46,162 bases of DNA from a bacterium (GTDB lineage: Bacteria > Myxococcota_A > Bradymonadia > UBA7976 > UBA1532): the NCBI GenBank assembly GCA_030427205.1, contig JAUHXC010000065.1, positions 1 through 46,162 of the forward strand, written 5' to 3'. Made by a program: the position numbers and the translations under genes. Positions within the stretch are counted from its first letter, which is position 1; each line of letters starts with the position of its first letter. Below, in pieces: positions 34,200 through 43,516 of the stretch. Under the pieces are notes generated by a model. The model was not told the DNA's origin. It made no database searches and saw nothing but the letters and a program-made list of their open reading frames with translations.

Positions 34200-37100
34200 T
34201 CAGCGTCGGCGACGGCGCACGGCGAGCAACAGGCCGAACATGACCAGCAGCGACGTGGGCGAGCCCCCGTCCTGCGCGTCACACGCGCAGCCGCTCGGCT
34301 CGCTGTCATCGCCCCCGCCGCCGCCCATGTCGGCCTCGGGATCAGGGATCATACCCATGTCGGTCTCCGGCTCACCCATGTCGGGATCCGGCTCGGGCTC
34401 ACCCATGTCCGGATCCGGCTCGGGCTCGCCCATGTCGGGGTCGATCTGCTCGCTGCGCAGCTCGACCGCGTAGACCGCCTCCGGCGCGTCGCCCGGATCG
34501 GCCGCCATGTTGCCCAGGTTGTCCACGGCGGTGAGGTAGTACTCGACGAACTCGCCGCGCGTCGCCAGCGCCGGAATCGAACCGCTGAAGCGGTCGTCGC
34601 CGTCGGCATCCAGGGCCCGGTCGAGCCACTCGTCGGTCTCGCCCTCGCGGAAGTAGACCCGCACCTCGTCCACGCCGCTGGCGTCGGTGACGATGGCGCT
34701 GAGCGGCAGCGGCATGTCCGCATCGCCGCTCGCCGCCGGGCTGTGCACGATCATCGGCGGATCGGCCTCGGCCTCGGCCTCCACCGTCACCACATACGGG
34801 TCGTCCTGGCCCTCGACGGGGTCGACCGCGACGTTGCCCAGGCCGTCCTCGGCTTCGACGACGACCCACAGCTCGGGCTCGACCGCCAACGCGCCGGCGA
34901 TCACGCCGGTGTAGCGGTCGCCGCCCTCGTCGAGCAGATCGACCGTGCTCCAGTTGCCCGTCAGGCTGCTGTAGACCTGCAGCCGGGCATCGGCCACGCC
35001 CGACTCGTCGGTGATGGTGGCGGCGACGGGCACCGGGGTGCCGGCGCTGACCGACTCGGGCAACATGTCGATGGCGATGACCGGCCCTTCTTCGTCGGGC
35101 AGGCCGATGTCGACCGTGTGGAAGTCATCGGGCGCGCCGGCCGGCTCGACGGCCTCGATGCCATCCCCGGCGTCGACCGCGCGCAGGTAGTACTCCATGC
35201 CCGGCGCGACCACGAAGTCGCCGGGTACGGTCGCGACCCAGTCGTTGCCGCCGTCGTTCATCAGCGCGAGGGTCAACCAGTTGTCGTTGCCGACGCGGCG
35301 GACCTTGACCTCGACCCGGGCGAGCCCGGACGCGTCGGTCACCTGCGCCTCGATCTGAACGGCGACGCCTTCTTCGAGCGGCCCGACCAGCACGTCGTGG
35401 TCGATGACCGGCGGATCCTGCTCCTGCGGCGCGACGACCGGGAACAGATTGGGCACGTCGGGCGCAAGGTCGGGCGAGCGGGCGATGTTGCCCGCGGCGT
35501 CACGGGCCTCGATGTAGTACTGCACCGCCGGCGGGGTCACGGCGAACGCCGGAATCGTCCCGCTGTAGACATCGCCCTGAGCCACGAGCGCCGCGCTGAG
35601 CCACGCCGCGTCCTCCGGACGACGGAAGAAGAGCACGGCCCGCTCGACGCCGCTGCCGCCGTCGGTGATCGTCGCCTCGATGGCCACCGCGGATCCCGCG
35701 ACCTGATCACCGTCGACCGGCGCGTGCACGATGAGCGGCGCGTCGGCGTCGACGTCGGGATCGATGACGCTGAACTGCGCCGGCGCCGCTCCACCGGTCA
35801 CGGGAGCACGCGCCGTATTGCCCGCAGCGTCGCGCGCTTCGACGTAGTAGTCGAGCCCGGGCGCCTGCACCAGAGCCCCCGGGATGCGCGCGGTCCAATC
35901 GTCGCCGTCGGCGAGCATGGGCAGGCCGATGTACTCGACCGTCCCGATGATGCGCACGTAGGCCGTGGCCGACGCGACCACCCCGGCGTCGGTGATGATC
36001 GCCCGCACGTCCACGTCGAGCCCGACCGGGCGCTCGTCCGGCACCGCCTCGAGGTCGATCGCCGGCGGCACGTCGTCGACCGCTTCGCCCTCGACGGGCA
36101 CCACCAGCGGACCGGCGGGGCCACCGGCGGGCGCGAAGGCCCGGTTGCCTGCGAGATCGGTGGCGGCCAGGTAGTACTCGATGGCCGGCGGCTGGATCGC
36201 CAGCCCCGGCACCCGGCCGAGCCAGGCGATCTCGTCCTGCCGGAGCAACTCGGCGCTGAGCCACGGGCCCGCGCCCTGCCCGCGGAAGTAGACCGTCACC
36301 GACGCGACGCCGGTATCGTCTTCGACCAACGCCTCGACGACCAGCTCCTCGCCGGCCATCAGCGGCCCGAGCACGGGCTCGTGCAGCACCAGCGGCGGCT
36401 CGACATCGCCACCGCCGACGGCGACGCGGAAGGTCTCCCCTTCTGCCGGCAGACGGCCGGTATTGCCCGCAGTATCCGTGGCTTCGAGGTAGTACTCGAC
36501 CCCCGGCGCGTTGACCAGGAAGCCAGGGATCGCGCCCGCCCAGGTGTCGTCGTCACCGGCGACGAGCGGCACCTCGCCGAACTGGGGGTTGCCGATCTGC
36601 CGATAGCGCAGGATGACCGACTCGACGCCCGAGGGATCGCTGACGGTCGCGCCGATGAGCAGCCCCTCGCCGACGATCGCCTCGGCCGGCGCCTCGTGCT
36701 CGATGACCGGCGGATCACGGTCGGGCACGACGACGCCCACCCGGAAGCTGCCGTCGAGCGGCAGCCGACTGCCATTGCCCACGGCATCATCGGCCTCGAC
36801 GTAGTATTCGATGGCCGGCGCGGCCAGGGGGCCGACGGTCACCTCGAAGCGACCCTGCCCGCTCGGCAGGGCGGCGGCGGCGAGGAAGGCCCCGTCGTCC
36901 ACCCGCCACCACACGCGGACCGCGTCCACGCCGCTGGTATCCTCGACGCTGATCGACAGGGCGAGGTCGTCGCCGGCGAGCAGCGGACCCACCGGCGGGA
37001 CGTGGCCGATGGCCGGGCCCGCCTCGTCGGCCTCCGATACGCTGAAGCGGGCCGGCGCCTGCGCGGTGGCGTCGGGATCGAGGCCGGCGTTGCCCGCCGC

Positions 37101-40100
37101 GTCCGTCGCCTGAACGTAGTACTCCACCGCCGGCGCCTGCACGGCGTCGCCGGGGATCGTGCCGCGCCACAGATCGCCGCCCTGATCGGCCATGGCCACC
37201 GGCGTCCACATACCGCCGGGGGCGCGATACGAGAGCGTCGCGCCGACCACGCCGACAGCGTCGACGATCTCGGCCGTCACCGTCACCGGCTGCCCCTCGA
37301 GCTGCCCGTCGGGCACCCGGGCCAACGTGACACCGGGAGCGAGCACATCGGGCGGCGGCTCGACCGCGACGGCCAGGGCGTCGCTGCGCCCCGCGTTGCC
37401 CGCCGCGTCGCTGGCGACGGCCACCGCGGAGAAGCCGGGCACCACGACCAGGTTGGCCGGCACGACGACGGCCCAGGTGTCTTCACCGGCCGGCGCCGCT
37501 GGCAGATCGGCCACCTGCTGACCATCGACGGTGACCTCGACCCGCACCGCGACGACACCGCGATCGTCGATCGCCGTGATCTCGAGCCCGGTCGGCGTAC
37601 CCGCCACGACCGGCGGCTCGATACCCGCACCGAGCGCCACGTCGACCAGCGGCGCCTCCCCGTCGGGCTGCTCGACCGGCTGCACGAAGGGGTCGTCCTC
37701 GCCGGGCACCGGCAGCGCCGAGGCATTGCCGACCGTATCGGTGGCGGTGATGTAGTAGCGCAGCTCCCCCGAGCCGTCGGGGATGAACTCCGGCGCGATC
37801 GTCGTCGCGTATTCGTCTTCGGCGCCGAGCACCATGTCCCGGGTGCGATACACACCGTCGTCGATGGCCCAGCGCAGCTGAACCGCAGCGACGCCGCTGG
37901 CATCGGTCACGGTGGCGCTCACGACGAACGGCACCCCGCGAGGCAGCAGTGCGCCGAGCGGCGCGTGCTCGATGCTCGGGCCGTCGGCGTCGGGCGCCGC
38001 CACGGTGAAGCCGAAGTACTGCCCGTCGGCCTCGGGCAGCCGCGCCGCGTTGGCGCTCTGCGAGGCGTCCGTCGCGACGACGTAGTACTCCACGCCCGGC
38101 TGCTCGATGGCGTCCCCGGGCAGGACCCCCGACCAGCGGCTGTTCTGCCCGCGTTCGAGCGCGAGCTCGGCGAACTCGGCGTCGCCCTCGACCCGATGGA
38201 AGACGGTGACCGAGGCCACCCCGGCGTCGTCGAACGCGCTCACCTCGACATCGATGGGCTGACCGACGGTCCGGCCATCGGGCACGGGGGTGTGCACGAT
38301 CGTCGGGCCGACGTCATCGGCCTCGCCCACCGTGAACTCGATGGGATCGTCCTGCCCACCGAGCGGGAAGTAGCCGAAGTTGCCTTCGTCGTCGGTGGCC
38401 CGCAGGTAGTACTCGATGACCCCCTGGTTGACCGCGAAGCCGGGGATCGCGCCGACCCAGACCCCCTCCTGCAGGACGAGCTGGACGTCGTTGAAGAACG
38501 GGAAGCCGGCCGGGCGATACGACACCCGCATGCTGGCGACGCCGGACGCGTCCTCGGCGGTGGCCTCGATGACCACGTCTTCGTTCTCCGACTGACCGTT
38601 GGCCACCGGCCGGTGGTCGATCTCCGGGCCCAGGCGGTCCTCGGCGCTGACCGAGAAGACATGGGCTACGACCGGCGCCTCGGCGGGGTCGGTCGCGATG
38701 TTGTCGGCCTCGTCTCGCGCCTCGACGTAGTACTGCACCCCGGCGAGCACGACCGCTTCACCCGGGATCTGGCCGCTCCAGCTGTTGCCGTCCACCCGCA
38801 GCATGTCGGCCCGCAGCCAGGCCTGGGCGCCCACCGCGCGGTAGACGACGGCCGCGGCGGCGACGGTGGTGTCCGCGTCGACGATGCCCGCGTCGACGGT
38901 GACCGGCGCCCCTTCGATCTGGTTGTCCGGCACCGGCTGATGCACGATCACCGGCGGCTGCTGGTCGTTGCTCTGCACCGAGAACCGGTAGAGCGTATTC
39001 GGCGCGTCCGCGGGCGATGTCGCCGGATTGGGGATGGGCGAGTTGTCCTCGGCGGCGATGTAGTACTCGACGCCGGCCTCACCGACCACGAACGCCGGGA
39101 TCTGACCGCTCCAGATGTCGCCGTTGACCCGGGCCATGTTGGTGGCGCCGAAGACTTGGCCGCCCTGAGCACGGAAGAACAGCACCGCGCTGCCGATGCC
39201 GGTGGCGTCGGTGAGCGTCGCGGTGACGGTGACCGGATCCCCCGGCGCCTGTCCGTCGGCCACGGGCTGATGCACGATCACCGGCGGATCACGATCGCCC
39301 ACGACGAGGAAGTCCCAGACGTCGTCCGCCGGCGCACCGACCGGATAGGTCGAGGTATTCGGCTCGGGCTCGACGCCGTCGCGGGAGACGATCCAGTACT
39401 CGATGCCCGGCGCATTCACCCGGGCCGCGGGGATCACGGCGCTGTAGATGTCGCCGCCCACCGGCTGCATCAGCGCGAACTGCGCCGCCGCGTCACCGAT
39501 GGTCCGGTAGAAGAGCACCGCGTCCTGCACACCGGCCGGATCGCGGATGGTGGCCCGGACCTCGACGTCCTGGCCCACCGGCAGCCCGTCGGCCAGCTCG
39601 TTGTGCTCGACGAGCGGCCCGACGATGTCGACGTTGCCGAAGACCGTCGCGATGGTGGTGTCGGTGTCGGTCAGGCCCTCATTATCGGTCACCGTCAGTC
39701 GCACGGTGTAGAGCCCCGCGCTGAGGTAGCTGTGCCGCGGGCTCTGCTGCCGCACGGTGGCCGAGCCGTCGCCGAAGTCCCACTCCCAGCTGACGATTTG
39801 ACCGTCGGGATCGGTGCTCAGGGTGCCGTCGAAGAAGACCGACTCGTCGGGCCCTTCGTCCTGGAAGACCGCCGGACCCGCATCGGCGATGGGCCGGATG
39901 TTGACGTTGACCAACACCCGGGCGTGATCCTCGGCGCCGTCGTCGTCGGTGACGGTGATGTAGCCCCACTGGTTCGCGCCGGCGTTGGCGAAGGTGTGCT
40001 CGACGGTCTGCCCGGCGGTCACCGCGCCGTCGCTCATCGTCCAGAAAGCCGACGCGATGCGCCCGTCGGGATCGAACGCATCCGACCCGTCGAAGGTGAA

Positions 40101-43100
40101 GGCCTCGCCTCGCGGCACCATGATCGAGTCGGTGACGGGATCGGCGCGGGGCTCCACGTTGGCCTCGGGATCATGCTCCCAGGCGCCGATGTCGATGCGA
40201 TTGCCCATGATCCGGGGGCGACCCAGGATGTCGGTCTGCGGCCGTCGCGGCGCGTTGGCATCGCCGGCGTCGATGGCCAGCGACTCGGGCCAGACCTGGC
40301 CGTCCCACCACCGCGGCGTATCGTCCCAGTCGATGTCTTCGATGTTGGGGTCGGTCGCGATCTGACCCGCCTGCGAGGTGTAGGTCACCTCGACCCGATT
40401 GGTCTCGAAGTTGTTGTTGTTCGTCACCCGCAGGGTCGTCGGATACGAATTGCGGTTGGCGTCGCGCATCGCGTAGGACGAGTTCGTCGCGAAGATGTTG
40501 TTGTGCACCCCAAGCGTCAGACCCGAGCTGAAGTTGCGGCGGTACATGCGCAGCCCTTCGTTCTGCTTCACGAAGGTATTGTTCGTCAGATAGACCGTGT
40601 TGTTCCGGCCGTCGTCCGACTCGACCCGCGCCCCGAACGAGTGGTGGGTGAAGTAGCTGCTCGTCACCTCGCCGCTGGAGTTGTCGGTGAAGATGCCGGT
40701 GCCGCTGCCCAGGCGCGGACCGACCACGAAGGCGCCGTGCACGTCGACGTCCTGCGCGCCGGTGACCCCCTGGAAGTGCAGGCCGGTATTGCTGTGCCGC
40801 AGCACCGTCAGGTAGCGCACCCGCGGCGCCGCCGGCCCCTCCGCGAAGAGCCCGTAGGTCGGATGGCGCAGCTCGACATTGTAGATGCTGCTCGTGGCGG
40901 CGTTGCCGAAGTGCAGCCCGTACCAGTCGCCGATGGCCGGCTGCTCGGCGTTGGAGCGAATGAGCACCGTCTGCCCGCCGATGCCGGCCGCCGGCTGATC
41001 GTCGACGGGCGTGCCCATGATCACCGTCGCGCCGTCGAGCACCCGGATCTCGGCCCGGTTGCTGCTGACGCCACCGCCCATGCCATCCTCCTGGGCGGCC
41101 ACGCGCAGCTCGGCCCCTGGCTCGAAGGTCACGTTGATGCCCGCGGGCACGACGATGTCGCCCAGCACGGGATACGGCGAGTCCTGCCGGGTGAAGGTGT
41201 AGTCCTCCCAGAGGTAGCCCATGATGTGCGGCCCTATCGCGTCTTCCCAGGCGATGCCGCCCACATGCGAACCGCCGACGCCCAGGCCGCGGTTCGGCGA
41301 CCAGCGAGTGGGCTCGTAGTTGCGCTGCTCGATGTCGGCATAGAGCGGGTTGTAGCCGAAGCACGTATTGCCGAGTTGGAAGCCCGACAGGTTGCGACCG
41401 TTGCCCCAGATGTTCGAGCTGACGCACGAGAAGGTCGTCGGGTAGGACGCGTTGTTCGTGCTGGCGCCGTCGGCCTCGTTGTGGGTCACCGAGGTCGAGC
41501 GCAGCGTCAGGGTCAAGCCCGACGAGAAGTTGCGGCGGTAGGTGTAGATGCCGTCGCGGGTATTGTGGGCGACGGTGACGTGATCCAGGCTCAGCGTCCG
41601 GTTCGCGTTGCTGTTGTTGTAGCTGTAGATGCCCTCGGCGCCGTTGTCGTGCACCAACGAATCGCGGATGGTCGCCGTCGAGTCCCGCAGTTCGATGCCC
41701 TGCTGAGTATTCCGGCGGACGGTCGTCTGCGAGACGGTGACCGAGGCGTTGGCGCCGACGTAGATGCCATCACCGGTGCCGTCCTCGATGACGACCTGCT
41801 CGATCTCCGGCGTGCCGCCGTCGATCCAGATGCCGGTATTGCTGCTCTCGTAGATGCGCGAGCCGGCGACGATGTGGTCGTTGGCGTACAGCGAAACCCC
41901 GCGATAGGCCCAACCGAGCTCCACCTGCGCGACGTTGAACGCCTCGGCGTTGGACGGGATGACGATGCCGTACCAGTCGCCGCGGGCCGGCTGGGCCCGC
42001 GACGAGGTGAACTGCACCGGCCGGGAGTTGGTGCCGTCGGCTTCGAGCGTGCCTTCGACCCGGATCTCGATGCGGTCGTCGTCGAGCCCGCCGAACATGA
42101 TGTCGCTGACCGGCGCCATGCGGAAGACCGTGCCCGGCCGGAAGTTCATGGTGACCCCGGCGGTCACCACCACGTCGCCGGCCACGTCGTACGCGGTCTC
42201 CGGCTCGAAGACCCGGTTGACGTACCAGAAGCCGTGCAGCCCGTCCCCGGTCTCGGCGCCGGCGAAGTCGACCGCGCCGACCGTATTCGACGGGTCATCG
42301 GGCGCGTAGTAGCGCGCCGGGGAGCGATCGGTGGGCTCGAAGTCGCCATTCTCCGGATCAGCGAAGAGCGCCGCGTAGGGCAGACTGCTCGACGCGTTGC
42401 CCGGCGCGCTGACGCCCGCCGAGATCGAGCCGTTGCGCGCGTGCACGTTCTGCGAGAACGAGCTGAACGTGATGGGGTAGCTCGCGTTGCCACTGCGAAC
42501 CAGCGTCGAGTTGCCCTCGAAGATCGACCGGCTGACGCTGAGGCTGAACCCCGACGAGAAGTTGCGCCGGCTCGCGTAGATCGCCTCGCTGCCCGCGTTC
42601 TCGTAGAAGGTGCAGCGGGAGATGCTCGCCGACCGGTTCGTGCCGCTGCCGTTGTACAGGTCGACGGCCCGGCTGGTATTGGCCCAGAAGACGATTCTGG
42701 TCGCGGTCAGGTTCTGGTCCTGAACCCGCAGCCCGGTCGTATTGGCCCGGACGACGCCGCCATCGTAGACGATTCGGCTGCCCTGGGAGTTGAGGCCCAT
42801 ATTGCTGTTGTCCCCCGTCCCGTCGAGGGAGACGTCGGTGAACGTGTAGGGGCCGGCGCCCGCGTTCGTCAGATAGATGCCGTAGGTATTGTAGCCGGAG
42901 ATGGTCGTCTGCTCGACCGTCAGCCCAGCGGGCACGCCGCTCACGTAGAGGCCGTAGTTGCCATTCTCGATGCGAGCGTGACGCAGGGTCACGGTGCCGT
43001 CGGCCACGACCTCGAGGTGACGCCACGCGCTCGGCTGCTGGTTCACGCCCCGGAAGACGACCGGATTGTCCGGCTCACCGACCGCCACCAGCGTGCCCTC

Positions 43101-43367
43101 GATCGCCAGGCGTACGTTGGCCTGGCCGTGCACCTCGGTGCCCGGCTCGATGGTCAACGTCGCGCCGGGACGGACGATCGTCTCCGCGGTCATGACGTAC
43201 GGGCCATCGGCCGCCCGCCAGACGGTATCGGCGTTGATCCCGCCGGCCACCTCGACGCGGGCTTCAGCCACGCCGCCGGCGAAGGCGATGGCCAGGGCGA
43301 ACGCCGCCGCCGGCACCAGCGCCTTGGGGATACGCGACATCGACATCGCATGGGATTGGGTGCGCAT
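34200..43367 (-). CDS. 3,055-residue secreted modular surface protein: beta-helix, PKD, 16 Ig-like repeats, MYXO-CTERM tail
   Basis: A signal peptide (about 1-31, ending GGVAEA) is followed by three right-handed beta-helix modules (about 32-356, 357-699 and 700-1,059), which end in IDAGDANAP...DIGAWEHD. Two PKD domains (about 1,059-1,245) include WEWDFGDGS. Sixteen Ig-like repeats of about 108 residues (about 1,249-2,970) share IxHxPVxDG, DASGV, YRxxG, GxIPG and GVEYYxxAxDxAGN. A Pro/Asp/Glu linker follows, then SGCACDAQ, a hydrophobic helix and RRRRR, the MYXO-CTERM pattern. In Myxococcota such tails are known to be processed at the Cys region for surface anchoring. The likely role is adhesion or polysaccharide binding outside the cell. 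The ATG at 43367 follows AGGGAGGAGCA. No catalytic motif was recognised. Confidence 0.85.
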   Translation of the reverse strand: MRTQSHAMSMSRIPKALVPAAAFALAIAFAGGVAEARVEVAGGINADTVWRAADGPYVMTAETIVRPGATLTIEPGTEVHGQANVRLAIEGTLVAVGEPDNPVVFRGVNQQPSAWRHLEVVADGTVTLRHARIENGNYGLYVSGVPAGLTVEQTTISGYNTYGIYLTNAGAGPYTFTDVSLDGTGDNSNMGLNSQGSRIVYDGGVVRANTTGLRVQDQNLTATRIVFWANTSRAVDLYNGSGTNRSASISRCTFYENAGSEAIYASRRNFSSGFSLSVSRSIFEGNSTLVRSGNASYPITFSSFSQNVHARNGSISAGVSAPGNASSSLPYAALFADPENGDFEPTDRSPARYYAPDDPSNTVGAVDFAGAETGDGLHGFWYVNRVFEPETAYDVAGDVVVTAGVTMNFRPGTVFRMAPVSDIMFGGLDDDRIEIRVEGTLEADGTNSRPVQFTSSRAQPARGDWYGIVIPSNAEAFNVAQVELGWAYRGVSLYANDHIVAGSRIYESSNTGIWIDGGTPEIEQVVIEDGTGDGIYVGANASVTVSQTTVRRNTQQGIELRDSTATIRDSLVHDNGAEGIYSYNNSNANRTLSLDHVTVAHNTRDGIYTYRRNFSSGLTLTLRSTSVTHNEADGASTNNASYPTTFSCVSSNIWGNGRNLSGFQLGNTCFGYNPLYADIEQRNYEPTRWSPNRGLGVGGSHVGGIAWEDAIGPHIMGYLWEDYTFTRQDSPYPVLGDIVVPAGINVTFEPGAELRVAAQEDGMGGGVSSNRAEIRVLDGATVIMGTPVDDQPAAGIGGQTVLIRSNAEQPAIGDWYGLHFGNAATSSIYNVELRHPTYGLFAEGPAAPRVRYLTVLRHSNTGLHFQGVTGAQDVDVHGAFVVGPRLGSGTGIFTDNSSGEVTSSYFTHHSFGARVESDDGRNNTVYLTNNTFVKQNEGLRMYRRNFSSGLTLGVHNNIFATNSSYAMRDANRNSYPTTLRVTNNNNFETNRVEVTYTSQAGQIATDPNIEDIDWDDTPRWWDGQVWPESLAIDAGDANAPRRPQTDILGRPRIMGNRIDIGAWEHDPEANVEPRADPVTDSIMVPRGEAFTFDGSDAFDPDGRIASAFWTMSDGAVTAGQTVEHTFANAGANQWGYITVTDDDGAEDHARVLVNVNIRPIADAGPAVFQDEGPDESVFFDGTLSTDPDGQIVSWEWDFGDGSATVRQQSPRHSYLSAGLYTVRLTVTDNEGLTDTDTTIATVFGNVDIVGPLVEHNELADGLPVGQDVEVRATIRDPAGVQDAVLFYRTIGDAAAQFALMQPVGGDIYSAVIPAARVNAPGIEYWIVSRDGVEPEPNTSTYPVGAPADDVWDFLVVGDRDPPVIVHQPVADGQAPGDPVTVTATLTDATGIGSAVLFFRAQGGQVFGATNMARVNGDIWSGQIPAFVVGEAGVEYYIAAEDNSPIPNPATSPADAPNTLYRFSVQSNDQQPPVIVHQPVPDNQIEGAPVTVDAGIVDADTTVAAAAVVYRAVGAQAWLRADMLRVDGNSWSGQIPGEAVVLAGVQYYVEARDEADNIATDPAEAPVVAHVFSVSAEDRLGPEIDHRPVANGQSENEDVVIEATAEDASGVASMRVSYRPAGFPFFNDVQLVLQEGVWVGAIPGFAVNQGVIEYYLRATDDEGNFGYFPLGGQDDPIEFTVGEADDVGPTIVHTPVPDGRTVGQPIDVEVSAFDDAGVASVTVFHRVEGDAEFAELALERGQNSRWSGVLPGDAIEQPGVEYYVVATDASQSANAARLPEADGQYFGFTVAAPDADGPSIEHAPLGALLPRGVPFVVSATVTDASGVAAVQLRWAIDDGVYRTRDMVLGAEDEYATTIAPEFIPDGSGELRYYITATDTVGNASALPVPGEDDPFVQPVEQPDGEAPLVDVALGAGIEPPVVAGTPTGLEITAIDDRGVVAVRVEVTVDGQQVADLPAAPAGEDTWAVVVPANLVVVPGFSAVAVASDAAGNAGRSDALAVAVEPPPDVLAPGVTLARVPDGQLEGQPVTVTAEIVDAVGVVGATLSYRAPGGMWTPVAMADQGGDLWRGTIPGDAVQAPAVEYYVQATDAAGNAGLDPDATAQAPARFSVSEADEAGPAIGHVPPVGPLLAGDDLALSISVEDTSGVDAVRVWWRVDDGAFLAAAALPSGQGRFEVTVGPLAAPAIEYYVEADDAVGNGSRLPLDGSFRVGVVVPDRDPPVIEHEAPAEAIVGEGLLIGATVSDPSGVESVILRYRQIGNPQFGEVPLVAGDDDTWAGAIPGFLVNAPGVEYYLEATDTAGNTGRLPAEGETFRVAVGGGDVEPPLVLHEPVLGPLMAGEELVVEALVEDDTGVASVTVYFRGQGAGPWLSAELLRQDEIAWLGRVPGLAIQPPAIEYYLAATDLAGNRAFAPAGGPAGPLVVPVEGEAVDDVPPAIDLEAVPDERPVGLDVDVRAIITDAGVVASATAYVRIIGTVEYIGLPMLADGDDWTARIPGALVQAPGLDYYVEARDAAGNTARAPVTGGAAPAQFSVIDPDVDADAPLIVHAPVDGDQVAGSAVAIEATITDGGSGVERAVLFFRRPEDAAWLSAALVAQGDVYSGTIPAFAVTPPAVQYYIEARDAAGNIARSPDLAPDVPNLFPVVAPQEQDPPVIDHDVLVGPLEEGVAVQIEAQVTDASGLARVEVKVRRVGNDNWLTLALMNDGGNDWVATVPGDFVVAPGMEYYLRAVDAGDGIEAVEPAGAPDDFHTVDIGLPDEEGPVIAIDMLPESVSAGTPVPVAATITDESGVADARLQVYSSLTGNWSTVDLLDEGGDRYTGVIAGALAVEPELWVVVEAEDGLGNVAVDPVEGQDDPYVVTVEAEAEADPPMIVHSPAASGDADMPLPLSAIVTDASGVDEVRVYFREGETDEWLDRALDADGDDRFSGSIPALATRGEFVEYYLTAVDNLGNMAADPGDAPEAVYAVELRSEQIDPDMGEPEPDPDMGEPEPDPDMGEPETDMGMIPDPEADMGGGGGDDSEPSGCACDAQDGGSPTSLLVMFGLLLAVRRRRR
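34354..34441 (-). repeat. 27-bp tandem repeat encoding a DMGEPEPDP linker
   Basis: Two near-perfect 27-base units lie at 34375-34401 and 34402-34428, flanked by partial copies at 34354-34374 and 34429-34441. On the coding strand they give repeated EPDPDMG units just before the MYXO-CTERM tail. Copy number probably varies between strains and sets the distance of the repeat domains from the membrane anchor. Confidence 0.75.
34455..39630 (-). repeat. Sixteen tandem Ig-like repeats of about 320 bp
   Basis: Each unit begins with a pattern such as PPVIVHQPVPD or GPTIVHTPVPDG and ends with a GVEYYVEARDAAGN-like strand. I count 16 units by their opening motifs across about 5.2 kb, a mean of about 108 residues. 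Units 7, 8, 12 and 15 are the most diverged. Sequence differences are spread through the units, which suggests old duplications rather than recent copying. Confidence 0.75.
40190..43270 (-). repeat. Three tandem beta-helix modules
   Basis: A motif (Y or S)RRNFSSG appears once per module, encoded near 42551-42570, 41521-41540 and 40522-40541, about 1.0 kb apart. Each module opens with a capping pattern of the kind GDxVVxAGVTMNFRPGT and closes with NASYPxTFS followed by a (P)LYADxxxxxxEPTxxSP segment. This marks a threefold duplication of about 335 residues. Confidence 0.65.
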
Positions 43368-43516
43368 TGCTCCTCCCTCAGCTCGTATTCGGCCGCGCGC
43401 CGTATACCGCTCCGCCGGCCGGTGGATCCAGGGAAAACGACCGCGCACAAAGGCTTTGGCGAATGTGAGTAACTCGGTCGAGGCGGCGCGGGCATCAACG
43501 GCTGCGAGCGCCGCTG
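43368..43516. other. Intergenic gap between photolyase and beta-helix genes
   Basis: These 149 bases carry the Shine-Dalgarno sequence of the beta-helix gene (AGGGAGGAG on the minus strand). I see no small gene and no convincing promoter or terminator. Because the upstream photolyase reads on the same strand, the two could be co-transcribed. Confidence 0.5.

Noticed and set aside
34047..43472. A plus-strand open frame of more than 3,100 codons
   Set aside because: It is antisense to the beta-helix/Ig-repeat gene. It is rich in Arg, His, Asp and Val with no signal peptide or domain, whereas the minus frame has both.
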